Source: Ampelomyces quisqualis (lineage: Eukaryota; Ascomycota; Dothideomycetes; Pleosporales; Phaeosphaeriaceae). From it: 64,000 nucleotides of DNA. The DNA is taken from the NCBI GenBank assembly GCA_018398575.1, contig JAGTXZ010000005.1:3658001-3722000 (forward strand), in the 5' to 3' direction. Positions 10,060-20,458 of the stretch are shown here, one piece after another. Under the pieces are notes generated by a model, which saw only the letters and a list, made by a program, of their open reading frames with translations, searched no databases and was not told the origin of the DNA. Position 1 is the first letter of the stretch. Each line of letters begins with the position of its first letter. Position numbers and translations under genes: made by a program.

Positions 10060-11131
10060 ATGAAAACCCACTACAGAATCTCACTATGTTTGATGGTACG
10101 AACAGCCATATATGGATACATAAGCCGCTACCGTTTCATTGCAATAGAGATTCAGACAGCAAGGAAAACCGGACTACATCATTTTTATATCCAACGACTT
10201 TCGAACTCATTCTACACTTTGTCTGTCATGCGTCAAAAATGTAAGAAGAATGAGTTCCTCTCTATGAGGCCAGTCCAGTTCCTATCGATGAACCCAGGCA
10301 AGACCAAGGATCTGCGCTTCACAGCACAAGAGTCTGTCAACGCATGTCGGCTTGTGCAGTCTGGTCCATTCACTGACGGGACCGAGGACTGGTTGCGGGT
10401 TTTGCGCATGTACAACCGTATGATCACCCTCAGGATCGACGTCCTGGCTTTTTGTGCACCTTTCCTATCACCGTTCGTCATCAAATCGAAGATTTTTGAA
10501 CAATTCCGGCAAGCAGCTACAACTCCTCGCATAGCTCATCGTTTCGGTCTTCCATTCTCGGTTCAGGAATTCCTTACCATTATTGATGAGTCTGATAGGT
10601 ATGGAAATGATAAAAGAGGTGGCATTCTTGAGTCCCAGTATGCCGGTTCTGGTAGGTTATTCGCTGCAATGGTGAATGACCTAGACTTTCATCGGATAAA
10701 CATGAAGGATTTTCTGGAAGACAATATTCCTGAACATGGAGGGCAGTTATATGTTGCTTGGGCTACTTTCCTGTATTGAAGGAGATAACTTTGAGGTCAA
10801 CTACCGTCGTTTCATCCAAACCACCACAATACCTCGCCCTGGACGCATCATAGGTCCGATGTCGCACTTTCAAGCCGCCATGTTCGCTCAATCGCTGGAA
10901 GAAATTGACATCACCACATTTGCACCCGAACTCGCACAGAAGTATTCCAGGCCTCATGGTCTGTGCAAAAATGGCGTGGTGCCTGGCGACTTTGTACTGA
11001 TCGGCTCTCCATGTTGCAGCCGTTGCTGGCTTAGGTGCTGCTTGATGCAGGCTTTAGTCCTTGTTGGTCCCACATGCTATTGTGGCAGTAAAATGGTGGA
11101 AGTGCTGCAAAGCCTCAATCGCAAGTCATAG
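10060..11131 (+). pseudogene. Broken paralogue of the neighbouring RING-family proteins
   Basis: The frame from about 10320 to 10775 encodes DGTEDWLRVLRMYNRM, which aligns with NGDEDWKAFQAARERM of the intact protein at 12544-13812, followed by SKIFEQFRQAATTPRIAHRFGLP, IIDESDRYG and GGQLYVAWATFL. It then stops at TGA (about 10777). A second frame shifted by one base continues as protein-like sequence: CIEGDNFEVNYRRFIQ and MSHFQAAMFAQSLEEIDI, to about 10970. No convincing RING follows. A single frameshift in a once-longer gene explains this best, though an unrecognised intron cannot be excluded. The upstream boundary is uncertain; ATGs exist at 10060 and later. Confidence 0.4.
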
Positions 11132-11514
11132 CTCTGTGGCCATTGAGATGCACGTCCAGTGGATTTCAAAAAGTGGTGAGCTCTTCGCACGTACACAACC
11201 CATAGAAAGTTTGCAACCCAAATCAAATGTAAGTTTACAGAAAACGTGAGCTCCGACACGATTGCCACAAGAGGTTCAAGCGAAATTCGTACCATGGTTC
11301 TCGATCTGCACTAGCATTCCATGTTTCCCTCGTGTCCTCCGCTGCATTTGTAAATAGCTGCCCACCTTCCTTGCGATACAAATGAGCATCATTACTATAC
11401 GGTCGTCTAAGTGATCTTCTGCCCTCCTTCTCCCATGCTATATACTGCCTGCACTAGTTTAGTGTAACAAGCACACAGTCCTACATTAGTGCCCTGCTCA
11501 CCGCGTGCGCGAAC
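11132..11514. other. Intergenic, upstream of the small RING gene
   Basis: About 0.4 kb. No gene seen. The last ~80 bases before the ATG at 11515 are C/A/T-rich, consistent with a leader. Confidence 0.3.
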
Positions 11515-12036
11515 ATGAACACACAACAGCCTCAATCAAAATATACCGATAACATACAGATCGCCAATTGGATGCGTATCTGGGATGAGGATAACGATTT
11601 CAGGTCCATCTTTGACCATCCTATCAAATACTTTGAAGTCCCGGAGAGCGAACGCAACAGTCAAGGACTCGACGTCCTCGCTACTCTCTTCGCCAATCGA
11701 CTAGAAGAAGTCAAACTCAATAATCAATCTACTGGGAACTCCACTTGTCCTATCTGCTGGGAAGGTTATGGCCAGCAGGGCTATGAATGCGCGCGCCCGC
11801 TCAAGACACCATGCGGCCATATTTTTGGGCGAAAGTGCCTCATTCGAACGATCACAGAGTGTCAGTGGAATTGTGCGATGTGCAGACAAGACATGCTTTT
11901 CCTGGCGTTTACTGCAGCCGATCAACAGAGAAGGCGAGACGAAGGAATCTCAAAAAAGCTGGCCAGGAAGCTCATATGGCTTGGGTTTCTTCCGATCCGA
12001 ATCATATGGAAACAAATCAAGCCATCCTCACAATAA
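11515..12036 (+). CDS. Small RING-type zinc-finger protein with a variant RING
   Basis: A single exon of 173 residues. The RING covers about residues 79-122: CPIC, then PLKTPCGHIFGRKCLI, then CAMC. In place of the usual C-x-H-x2-C/H-x2-C the central knot is C-G-H-I-F-G-R-K-C, so glycine occupies one zinc-ligand position, a pattern shared by the next gene. RING proteins generally act as E3 ubiquitin ligases, but a missing ligand makes zinc site 2 uncertain. The N-terminal ~75 residues are acidic and unrecognised; the C-terminal tail is basic (KKLARKLIWLGFLPIRIIW) and may be amphipathic. It belongs to a local cluster of three related loci. Confidence 0.7.
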   Translation: MNTQQPQSKYTDNIQIANWMRIWDEDNDFRSIFDHPIKYFEVPESERNSQGLDVLATLFANRLEEVKLNNQSTGNSTCPICWEGYGQQGYECARPLKTPCGHIFGRKCLIRTITECQWNCAMCRQDMLFLAFTAADQQRRRDEGISKKLARKLIWLGFLPIRIIWKQIKPSSQ

Positions 12037-12543
12037 CTCAAGTTTGATTTGGGTAACAACGATGGAGATTGATTCAGGCTCGTAGTAGGGAACTGAAAGT
12101 CTCTACTTTGTTGCCAGACAGCTTTCAATCAGGCGATGGGATTTGGGCCAATGATGGACGGTAGTGCGCAAAAATATGATTTTATCCTAGACTTGAAGTA
12201 AAAGGCGCTGGAAATCATTTTTTTCAGGAGACCCATCGCAGCACGGGTGGGTCAAGCTATTATGCTTAGGGGGACTAGAAGATCGACTGAAGACTGCTTT
12301 CATCACAATGGTACGCCTATGATGAGCACTATGTAAATGAACACTGAACACTGTACGTTCACTCGGAGCAACATCATGCGTCCACAGAGCACCGCAAGGA
12401 AGCACCCCAGAATTCTTTTAACGCACATTATTTATTTTGTCCCATATCTTCCCCCTTTCCATCACCATCAACACATTCTCATCTCCCTACCACAACTGCA
12501 ACCCAAACTCAACAAGTTCCGAAATTTCAAGAACACCAACGGC
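12037..12543. other. Intergenic / leader of the long RING-like gene
   Basis: About 0.5 kb. The frame of the next gene is open upstream to an ATG at 12337, but the residues there are low-complexity and His/Pro-rich, typical of a translated leader. I therefore treat this as promoter and 5' untranslated sequence with a pyrimidine- and CA-rich end. Confidence 0.4.
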
Positions 12544-13812
12544 ATGACTTCTCAAAACACCATTTCGCCCGCGGACCACATATTGGTGGTAGATTTCGTC
12601 TCCAGTTGCGAAGCGGTGAAGAACCTGCCCTACCAGAATGGCGACGAGGACTGGAAAGCTTTTCAAGCAGCGCGCGAGCGGATGGAAGCGCGCGGCATCA
12701 GCGTAGCAACCCACAAATACTCGTCGCTCTTCATGCAATTGCATGGCACCCCAATCTTCGACATCTTATCCAGCGAACTTCATAACATCGGCCCACAAAA
12801 GCAGTTCTTCACGGCTCTACAGCCAAAGCTATCAAGGCGCACGCTGCACTTCACAGCAGCGACTTTCATCGAGCACTGCAAGCAAGTAGACAAAGAATGG
12901 GCAACGGAAAAGTTTTCACTGTGTAATGGGTCGTCAGAGCTAACGACTTTGCTTCACATTCTGTACCTCAAGCAGATCAACGTGCTCGAGTTTCTCTCTA
13001 CTGAAGATACAGACGAGCTGCTGGAGACGTGTAAGTTATTCAGGCTCTTCATGCACTCTCTGACTTCTCGTCGGAGCCACGTGATCATCGACAGAAAGAA
13101 GCTCCAATACGCGTTGGGCTTTGCCGATCGGTCGCTGGTAGACCCCCATATGGGTGATAGCAAGCAGATTCCCCCGTATCCACCAAACAAGTGGGGTATC
13201 AACTTCAGCCCAATTGACCTGCTGCGATGGATGACCGCGGCGGAAATCGACATTCCAAACTTCGCTTTCAGCGACCCCGAGGGACTCGAGAGCTTCCAAG
13301 TGCTGCACTCGCAATGCCATGTCCTCCAAGAAGCTCATGCTGAAGTCACCGAGTTCATGAAGGGCCACACGCCTGCTGACGGAACGTCTGGTGCCATCAT
13401 GTACAAATACTTGGTTCTATCGACCGTGGTCGACACTGCAGAAGTGGACTGTGCACTCTTCTTTGCCAACGTGGCTAGTAATGGCGACGGTGAGGCCTTT
13501 ATAGCTGCTGCGTTCCCTCCAGCCCCGGAAAAAGGGCCGGTACTCATGACCAAAGAAGAGGCCGCTACATTCGTAGACGCACTCGTCAAGGTCAACGTTG
13601 CTGACATTGCTCGGGATTGTATCCGCTGCAGCCACTGCTGGTCAGACTTTGACGAGGTCGAAAAGGGTATCGACAACTCGCCCGTCAGCCTTCCGTGCGA
13701 TTCCCGGCATATCTTGGGACGCGATTGTTTGGTCCAAGTGCTCAGCTCAATGGGTCCACTCTGTCCGGTTTGTCGAGTAGATATTGTCGCTCTACGGGCT
13801 GGTTCATTGTAG
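12544..13812 (+). CDS. RING-like protein of a lineage-type fungal family
   Basis: A single exon of 422 residues from the ATG at 12544 (MTSQNTISPADHILVV); an upstream in-frame ATG at 12337 adds only unlikely leader-type sequence. A long helical N-terminal region begins with NGDEDWKAFQAARERM, shared with the broken locus at 10.1-11.1 kb. The C-terminal RING-like module (from about residue 358) has CSHC, LPCDSRHILGRDCLVQVL and CPVC. The central part is C-x3-H-x2-G-x2-C instead of C-x-H-x2-C-x2-C, so spacing and one ligand differ from canonical RING. A ubiquitin-ligase role is possible but unproven. It sits downstream of a small RING gene with the same Gly substitution. Confidence 0.75.
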   Translation: MTSQNTISPADHILVVDFVSSCEAVKNLPYQNGDEDWKAFQAARERMEARGISVATHKYSSLFMQLHGTPIFDILSSELHNIGPQKQFFTALQPKLSRRTLHFTAATFIEHCKQVDKEWATEKFSLCNGSSELTTLLHILYLKQINVLEFLSTEDTDELLETCKLFRLFMHSLTSRRSHVIIDRKKLQYALGFADRSLVDPHMGDSKQIPPYPPNKWGINFSPIDLLRWMTAAEIDIPNFAFSDPEGLESFQVLHSQCHVLQEAHAEVTEFMKGHTPADGTSGAIMYKYLVLSTVVDTAEVDCALFFANVASNGDGEAFIAAAFPPAPEKGPVLMTKEEAATFVDALVKVNVADIARDCIRCSHCWSDFDEVEKGIDNSPVSLPCDSRHILGRDCLVQVLSSMGPLCPVCRVDIVALRAGSL

Positions 13813-15227
13813 ATTTTGGTAGCTACCTGAAACCGCTTAGCTGAGCGACAATCCATTTATCAGGAATAAATGCCCATCATGTAACATGACTCACTGTTGA
13901 GACATACTTTGTAGTGAGACGATATATCTGCTTCTGAACACAACAAGCTCTACCAGTAGTTAGAGCAATAGCCTTTCTTATAATAACATCTCAAACCCTT
14001 TAACATTTTTTCTACCAAGCATTGCGTGAGTACATGCTACATGCACTATTTCTCTTCTCTTTTTTTGTTTCTTTTCGGCCGCTTCCTCACCAGCTTGGTC
14101 TGATCTTGCCCGTATATCATGCTCCTATATGACATCGAGTTTTCGAAAGAGTAACCAAATGGTAATTTACTTCGGGTCTTAGGATTAGTCGTACTCCTCG
14201 CTGGCGCTGCAAGACACCTTTTATGATGTCCGGATCCCGCTATGGCCGAGGCCCAAAAGACAGCAAAAGCGTGTTGTATATCGTGAGATTGTATTAGAGT
14301 TGGGAGTCCTCAGAAGTCAGAGGTGAGGCTCGAGGCTATCTACAATCATCCACTGCCAAGGCACTAAGCCTAAATGGGAGATCCCCATGGGAACTCCAAT
14401 ATCTTGATCCTTTCTGTAGCACGTCCAACAATTGTCGCCGAGCAACATGCTAGTCATCACAAAATGCAAAATCTAAATGCTAGATGCTAGATTCTCCCAG
14501 CACAAATGGAAGAAAACAGCTTTCATCGAGGCGCGGTTATCCCGCACCGAGCATGTTGCAAGTCAAAAGCGATTCAAATCCAGCCGACCCTCCGCCTACA
14601 TGCATATATAGTTTGCGCCACAAAGTCAATGTATCCGAGGCAAATAAAGCCAGGCGTGTTCAGTTTGCATAATGTAGACACGCAGGTGGACTGGACAGTG
14701 CGACACGGCAGGGGCTGATGAAAAAACAAGTTCGGCTATTCCCATCGGGCCACACTAGATAGTTCCGAGGCCGTTCGACGCAAAACGGAATGGATTTGCA
14801 GATACGCTTCGTGATCAGGACGCGTGGGTCAGGGGAACGTTACGTGGACAGGACTTGAGGATTACGTTGTCACGTCAGAACCATAGCAGGCATGGACAAG
14901 CAACGTCGTCATCACAATAAACAAATGCAAGCACGAACGGAGAGGCGGCGCAATGATTCTGATGCGTTCATTGAGCGTTACTATGCCCCACTAATATGTG
15001 CCCTCCAACTTCTCATGGTATAATGCGAGCAGAAAATGCCTCATACAATTACAAAAATCCCTCAAAGCTCCAACAGGATCAACGCCGAAATGCCGCGTGC
15101 GCTACGCCGACACAGCGAATCTGTCACATCGATGTGCTTTGAATCATGGTATATGTTCTAGAATGTGTTTGAAGGAGAAAGATCAAGGGTCCAGCCTGAC
15201 AAAGGGAGGTAGCGAGAAAAGTCGAGT
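13813..15227. other. Intergenic, nothing convincing
   Basis: About 1.4 kb between the RING-like gene and the 3' end of the ECL1-like gene. It has an AT-rich part at about 13,900-14,150 and scattered short frames without domains. I considered a tRNA at about 14,570 and rejected it. Confidence 0.4.
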
Positions 15228-16259
15228 TCATGGACGGGGTGTCGAGGCCAACAAACGGCCTAGACTTCCGTTGGCTGCAGACAAAGAAGGTACTGGCGAC
15301 TTGGCGTATACGATTTCGCCTTCAATTGTGCTTGTCGATGTTGTGGAGATCGGTGACGTCTTGTGCGAGTAGGACTTCGGACTTGATGGAGCGGTCAACG
15401 GCGTCACAAGGTCTATTGACTTGAATCCATATGACGATCCATAAGGATTGTTCCTGGGTGGTAGTGGGCGAGTAGTCGCTGGGGTGTATGGCAATGAATA
15501 GCTTATTGACGACGCTGGCGTATGTGACAGGGATGGCGCGGCACTGCAGCTGACTTGCGAGGTAGACGAACGGCTATATCGAGGTCGGTGAGTACGAACG
15601 GTCTCTGCCGAGTATGTGGCCGACTGGAACTGGCGAAGATATCGAGACGCTTCTGAGTTCATAGCTTGCGACTTGTCGTTGAGGGACCATGTATTGTCGT
15701 CCGACGAGATATCAGAGAAGGCACACGATGATCGTTTTGACTCGGGCTGAGTAGGAGACCGCTGAGGGACTATGTCACGGAAGTGGAGGTCTTCGAAGGA
15801 GAAGTTGGCGAAGGGCGTTGTAGGAGGTGAGTAGTGCTCAAGCGCGCACGTGAGACTCTTCTCGGTGTCCGTCTTTCGACAGCTAAGTTTGTGAGCAAAC
15901 AGTACAAGCGCATTGGCATGAGATGTCGTACCTTTCCGAGCAGTACAGAATCGAGTTGCTTGGTGTTATGATTTGCTTTTCGCAGACGGTGCTAACCTTT
16001 GGTTAGCATGGATTGGTCGGTAGTTGATGGTACAAGATGTAGATGAAGCTGCTTACCAAAAGTTCAAGAAGCTTACGGCCATGGATTCCTCGTCGTCCCA
16101 GGAGTCAAACTCAACGTCCTTCTGATGGGTGGCTTTAGTACTGCCTTTGCCGTAGAAATGCGATCGTTTGGATAGAGGAGCAGGTTTAGAGGGGCGTGCG
16201 TGTGCCTGCCCCGATCGTTTTGGATGATGCGACGGGTGACGGACGTGGTGCGTGGCCAT
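15228..16259 (-). CDS. ECL1-type zinc-binding 'life-span regulatory factor' domain protein
   Basis: Exons 16259-16057, 15991-15932 and 15882-15228 join at GTAAGC/GTTAG and GTACGA/CTTAG sites and close at 305 residues. The first junction creates the motif NFCTVCEKQ, followed by LYCSESCRKTD across the second junction. This gives the C-x2-C...C-x3-C zinc-binding core of the ECL1/ECL2/ECL3 family (residues about 66-95). The N-terminus is basic and His-rich; the long C-terminus is Ser/Pro/Thr-rich and disordered. Yeast and fission-yeast members extend chronological life span and respond to nutrient stress. That function is transferred only at family level. The zinc core is split over three exons and is easily missed without splicing. 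Confidence 0.85.
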
Positions 16260-17704
16260 GGTCAGGAATGGAGGTTGGTAAATTTTAAAGCCTCAGTCGA
16301 TAACGGCGCACGGGGCGCAGTGGTGAGCGATCTATTGTTACAGGCTGGAGAGAACGGCGAAGAAGCGGTGACACAGCCGCGATGTACCTGCTGCTGTCTG
16401 GCGCTGATATGACGGCGACGGCTTTGTTCAGTGCTTATCGCAGGGTCCCTGCGTCGATGCCTTAGCCAGGTACAGTACACTACTCAGTCGTACACTAGAT
16501 GGCGGGCAGATATCGAAAGCCATTCGCGACGACAAGGGCGCGACGGATGGCCCAGGATGGGACAGGGATCCGGTGATTTGCATGCCAAAGAACAAAGCGG
16601 GTGCAATGAATGTGGTGCTTCTTGGAGAACAACAAACTTACGGTTACTGTGGGATGGAACGTGCAACGTCGGGAGGGGAGATGATGCCAGCTCCCTTTCT
16701 CTGAGTTTGCTAAAGGCGCCCGTGTTGCGGTGACGGTAGCTTGTCCGACAGGGCAGGCGATAAGGCCCCTGGGCTGGCGATAGACAGAGATAGATGCGAT
16801 ATGCTTCGGCCGAGGATTTCCTCACGGGTTCCGGCAAACGTCGGCGTTTGGGAAGCTTTCAGTGTGTTTGAGATGGGGACGGCGGCGTTGTCGCGAGGAA
16901 GTGCGTTCATACATAAGTAAGTACGGCGTACAAGCACCCTGGCCGTCAGCGGACACTTGAGGCAGCTCTAGAACGCGGTGCTGGTCAGGGGTGTGGGGAA
17001 GTGTCGCGATTGCGATAGCCTTTGATATCATCTAGCACACCAGAGCACGCCATGTTGGGGGTTTCGGTTGGCTGACTCTGAGCTGCGTTCCCCACCCACG
17101 CCCACCACGGTGCCTTGATATGTATGGACTTGCACTCAATTCCTGCTGCCCCATCACGGTATTGCGTATACACACTTGTCACTGGCTGCAACGTCGAGGG
17201 CAACGAATTGCAGCGAGAGAAGGGTGCCCCGGAATAGCCGAGTGGACCAGGTCCACGCGCCCCCAAGTTCAGTGTGCATGTACTCCCTAACTTCAGTTGG
17301 GATGTGGGGACGTCCGCAGCGGGTGCAATATCAACGTCTCTGAAAACCCATCATGGGGGTGACACAAGCTCCCAAATGACGAAATCACGCAACAGTCAAA
17401 AATGTGCTCGACACCGCGCGTCCCAGGCCCGGCCCATGATGCTACTAGTTGCGCATTCGGATTCCGATTCGATGCATCTGCCTCTGCCTTGAAAACCGAC
17501 CACCCCACCCCTACTAGACAGAATGACGCCAATGAGCGCACTCAGTCAGGACTCGTTTTCGGGATCCCTGCCACATCGGGAAAACGCAGAGTTTGCGACT
17601 CGAAACATCGCTGCGTGCAGCAGTCCACCATCGCTACGGGACGGCACAGCAATAGTCTAGAACAACCCGCCTTGTCAACCACTGTGAAAACTCAGTTCCA
17701 CTGG
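16260..17704. other. Intergenic, 5' flank of the ECL1-like gene
   Basis: About 1.4 kb. It should hold the promoter of the minus-strand ECL1-like gene near 16,260-16,700. A plus-strand frame of 169 codons (17402-17911) overlaps the 3' end of the methyltransferase gene antisense and looks like chance. I see no other gene. Confidence 0.4.
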
Positions 17705-19055
17705 TCAAAATGCCGACGAATCTTTCGCGGCCGGACCTCTCGTAATGCGCCATATCTGGATCGGTGTTGTTGTTGGATAAAACGGCCCTTTCTGCTGATC
17801 CTCAGGCACTGCCGGAAAATCAACCTGGGCAATAGTAAAGCCGCTCCGACCTACCCCACAGATGTTAGCAGCCGCTCACCTCATGTCGTAATGTCGCAGT
17901 TGACGACGTGAGGAGGACCCACTACACGCGCTGAGAAAGGCCTCGAACGTCTGCTCGTTGCGAATCGTGGCAGATATCAGCACTTGGAGTGTTGCATTTA
18001 GCTCGAAGAATTCACTCAGTGTCGCAACTAACCGAGGGATGACAGACTTGTCGTATGTCTGTACCTTGTCATAAGTATGAGTTCTTTGAATTGATCTTCC
18101 GAGAACTCACGACATCTGCCCCAAGAACAATATCTGGCGTACCCATGCCATAGTCTTCTTGAAATGTCGTCGCGTCGATAGGCCTTCCCCACTTTAATGC
18201 TGCTGTTCGTACTGCACAGCGAGAGGTATCATCGACGTCGAGCCCATTAAGGAAGCAGTTCGTCTTTATGGTGTCAACGACAACCTCGTCACCATCTGTG
18301 GCTACGATCCCGTCGATGCCAAGGTGCTTCGCGCACAGGATCGACAACATGCCAGTGCCTGCGCCAAGCTCGAACATTTTTTTACCCCGGATCGACGATC
18401 GTCCGCTACTAGACGCAAAGTACGATCCGAGCAACAGTGCTGCTTCCCATGTCCTGAGCCCAGTAGTGCCGGACGACGAAATGACTGATCGAGCTTCGAG
18501 TAGCGTGACGCTCCAGTCATGAGATGTGCTGTCACCAGTCGAGCGGTGAGGAAAAGAGTACGTCACATATGCCTTCTGCTGCGCAGAGTCTGCTTCAGAA
18601 GGAACACTTGAGAATAGAAGAGACGACATAACAGACATGAGATCATCCGATATTTCCTGCGCGTATACAAAGTGGTACGTTAGCGGATGAAGACAAGAGT
18701 ATAATCTGTACTCAATGGCAAGTTCATGGGTAACCACGTGCAAGGCGAGGTTGATCGAACCAGATCTCTTGGAAGTTTTCAGCGATGAGATAGGTGGCCA
18801 TACATCCTCCTCAGGGTCATCTATGGCCTTTTCAAGCTTGGAGATGAGCATCTTGAGCACTCTAAGCTGGTAGCGATCCGGTGGCGGCGACTTGAGTTTT
18901 TCTGCGTCAAACATCTCGTGAAACATCCAAGCCTGGACGTCTGGCTGCTTCAGTGTGGCATCCTCTGGCCATCTCAATTGATGTAGTTCTACTAGCTGGA
19001 AATACTGCCGCTGCAGGACTTGCAGCTGGAGGGTGGTATTCGCATTTACCATCAT
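17705..19055 (-). CDS. EFM3: Protein-lysine N-methyltransferase, EFM3/FAM86 type
   Basis: Three exons, 19055-18111, 18058-17923 and 17850-17705, close at 408 residues. Intron 1 has GTGAGT/TACAG ends, intron 2 GTGGGT and a GCTAAC branch before GGGTAG. The N-terminal FAM86-type helical region precedes a seven-beta-strand methyltransferase fold: TTGLRTWEAALLLGSYF, motif I FELGAGTGML (about residue 230), the acidic VATDGDE loop, the GADVV motif near the exon 1/2 boundary, and a C-terminal QVDFPAVPEDQQKGPFYP block. In yeast this enzyme trimethylates a lysine of translation elongation factor 2 using S-adenosylmethionine. It shares a divergent 358-bp promoter with RPS24, consistent with co-expression with the translation machinery. 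Confidence 0.85.
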
Positions 19056-19413
19056 TTGTTGGGAACGGTCCCTTGTAGTGGCAGCCAGTGATGTCTAACG
19101 ACATAAAATCTGTAGTGTTCTGAAAAGACTGCAGCAGACTTCTGTTCAGGTCGCCATGTCAAGCAGCTTCCGTGGTGTTCGGCCTGTATGCTTACCTAAT
19201 TTTCGAAAGCGGGGCCAACTAGTGGGCTCGCTTAGCCGCACTTCGATTTTACGGGCCTTGACGACGACCATTCCGCGCCGCCATACTAACACCACAGCGA
19301 ATCGACAACAGCGGGATCGTGTTCAGTTCAGTACGTTATCATCGAATAATTGCGATAAGCTCTCCAGAAGTCGTCCGCAGTCCTAACGTGTTCAGGTCGA
19401 ATCAACCGCCACC
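19056..19413. promoter_or_regulatory. Bidirectional promoter between EFM3 and RPS24, with probable 5'UTR intron
   Basis: A divergent 358-bp spacer. On the plus strand a GTACGT donor at 19331, a CCTAAC branch and a TGTTCAG acceptor ending at 19395 outline a 65-nt intron in the RPS24 leader, as is common for fungal ribosomal-protein genes. The ATG follows 18 bases later in a good context (CCACCATG). Confidence 0.45.
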
Positions 19414-19971
19414 ATGTCCGACTCCCAAGTTACCCTGCGCACGCGCAAGTTCATCCGCAACCCCCTCCTCGGTCGTCGCCAAATGGTCGTGTAAGTGCAG
19501 GAAATACAATACTGGCAGTAATTCCGGTCGACAAGGTCTGACGGTTGCCATTATAGCGATGTTCTCCATCCCAACCGCGCAAACGTCTCCAAGGACGAGC
19601 TCCGCGCCAAGCTCGGTGAGCTTTACAAGGCCAAAAAAGACGATGTCTCTGTCTTTGGCTTCAAGACACACTTTGGTGGTGGCAAGAGCACCGGCTTCGC
19701 TCTCATTTACGACAGCGCCGAGGCTATGAAGAAGTTTGAGCCCCGCTACAGGCTCGTAAGATACGGCATGGCCACCAAGGTTGAGAAGGCATCCAGGCAG
19801 CAGCGTACGTTACTCGCAGCACTCTTTACCCTGTTACGGACATCGTAGCATATAGTACGTTTATTAAAGAGAAACGCTTACAATCGATTAGGCAAGCAGC
19901 GCAAGAACAGGATGAAGGAGCTCCGCGGAACCGCCAAGACCAAGGGTGGTGCGAAGAAGGACAAGAAATAA
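19414..19971 (+). CDS. RPS24: 40S ribosomal protein S24 (eS24)
   Basis: Exons 19414-19490, 19557-19804 and 19892-19971 give exactly 134 residues, the normal length for eS24. The sequence runs from MSDSQVTLRTRKFIRNPLL through RRQMVVDVLHPNRANVSK, VFGFKTHFGGGKSTGFALIY and a lysine-rich end (GGAKKDKK). Donors are GTAAGT and GTACGT, acceptors TATAG and ATTAG. It is a structural protein of the small ribosomal subunit. All diagnostic blocks are present. Confidence 0.97.
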
Positions 19972-20458
19972 GCGGGTGCACCTTGACGATGACTACGAAG
20001 GTCACGGTCGCGGTCGAGCGGTGGTTCCTCTGGAATTGCTCTGCCTGGTATTCCTTCGCCACGGTGGGCTCGGAGTTGCAGCAGGAATCGGCATGTACAG
20101 CTATGAACGCATGAAAAGCTCTTGCGGCATGCAAAGGCAAGAGAGATGGCGTCGAAGGTTTATTTCCTGCTGAACCATCATGCACATCATGCACCTTTCG
20201 AATCTAAAATATTCGCCACCTACACTAGTAGTGTTCAACTCTTCGCCCACTCAATGCCTCCCACGTATCTGACTCCAACGTATCTGACACCCACTGCTGA
20301 ATATCTATCCTAGGTCATCCCTGATGCTTATATCACATTGCCCTCATCGCCGTGAAGAAGGCTTTGACACAAATGGCTCAAGCAGCAAGAATAAGGCACG
20401 TCTGGTGTGGATAATATTACTACTGTCATAATACATTATTTCGTGCAATGACACTGAT
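19972..20458. terminator. Convergent 3' region of RPS24 and VPS72
   Basis: About 0.49 kb between two converging stop codons. It must hold both 3' untranslated regions and polyadenylation sites. I identified no specific signal and no gene. Confidence 0.35.

Noticed and set aside
12337..12543. Upstream ATG extension of the RING-like protein
   Set aside because: The extra 69 residues are low-complexity and leader-like; the ATG at 12544 follows a C/A-rich leader typical of fungi.
14520..14600. B-box-like GATTCAAATCC suggesting a tRNA
   Set aside because: No A-box upstream at tRNA spacing and no acceptor-stem pairing.
17225..17300. A-box-like TAGCCGAGTGG suggesting a tRNA-Leu/Ser
   Set aside because: There is no matching B-box (GGTTCGANNCC) at the right distance and no cloverleaf could be drawn.
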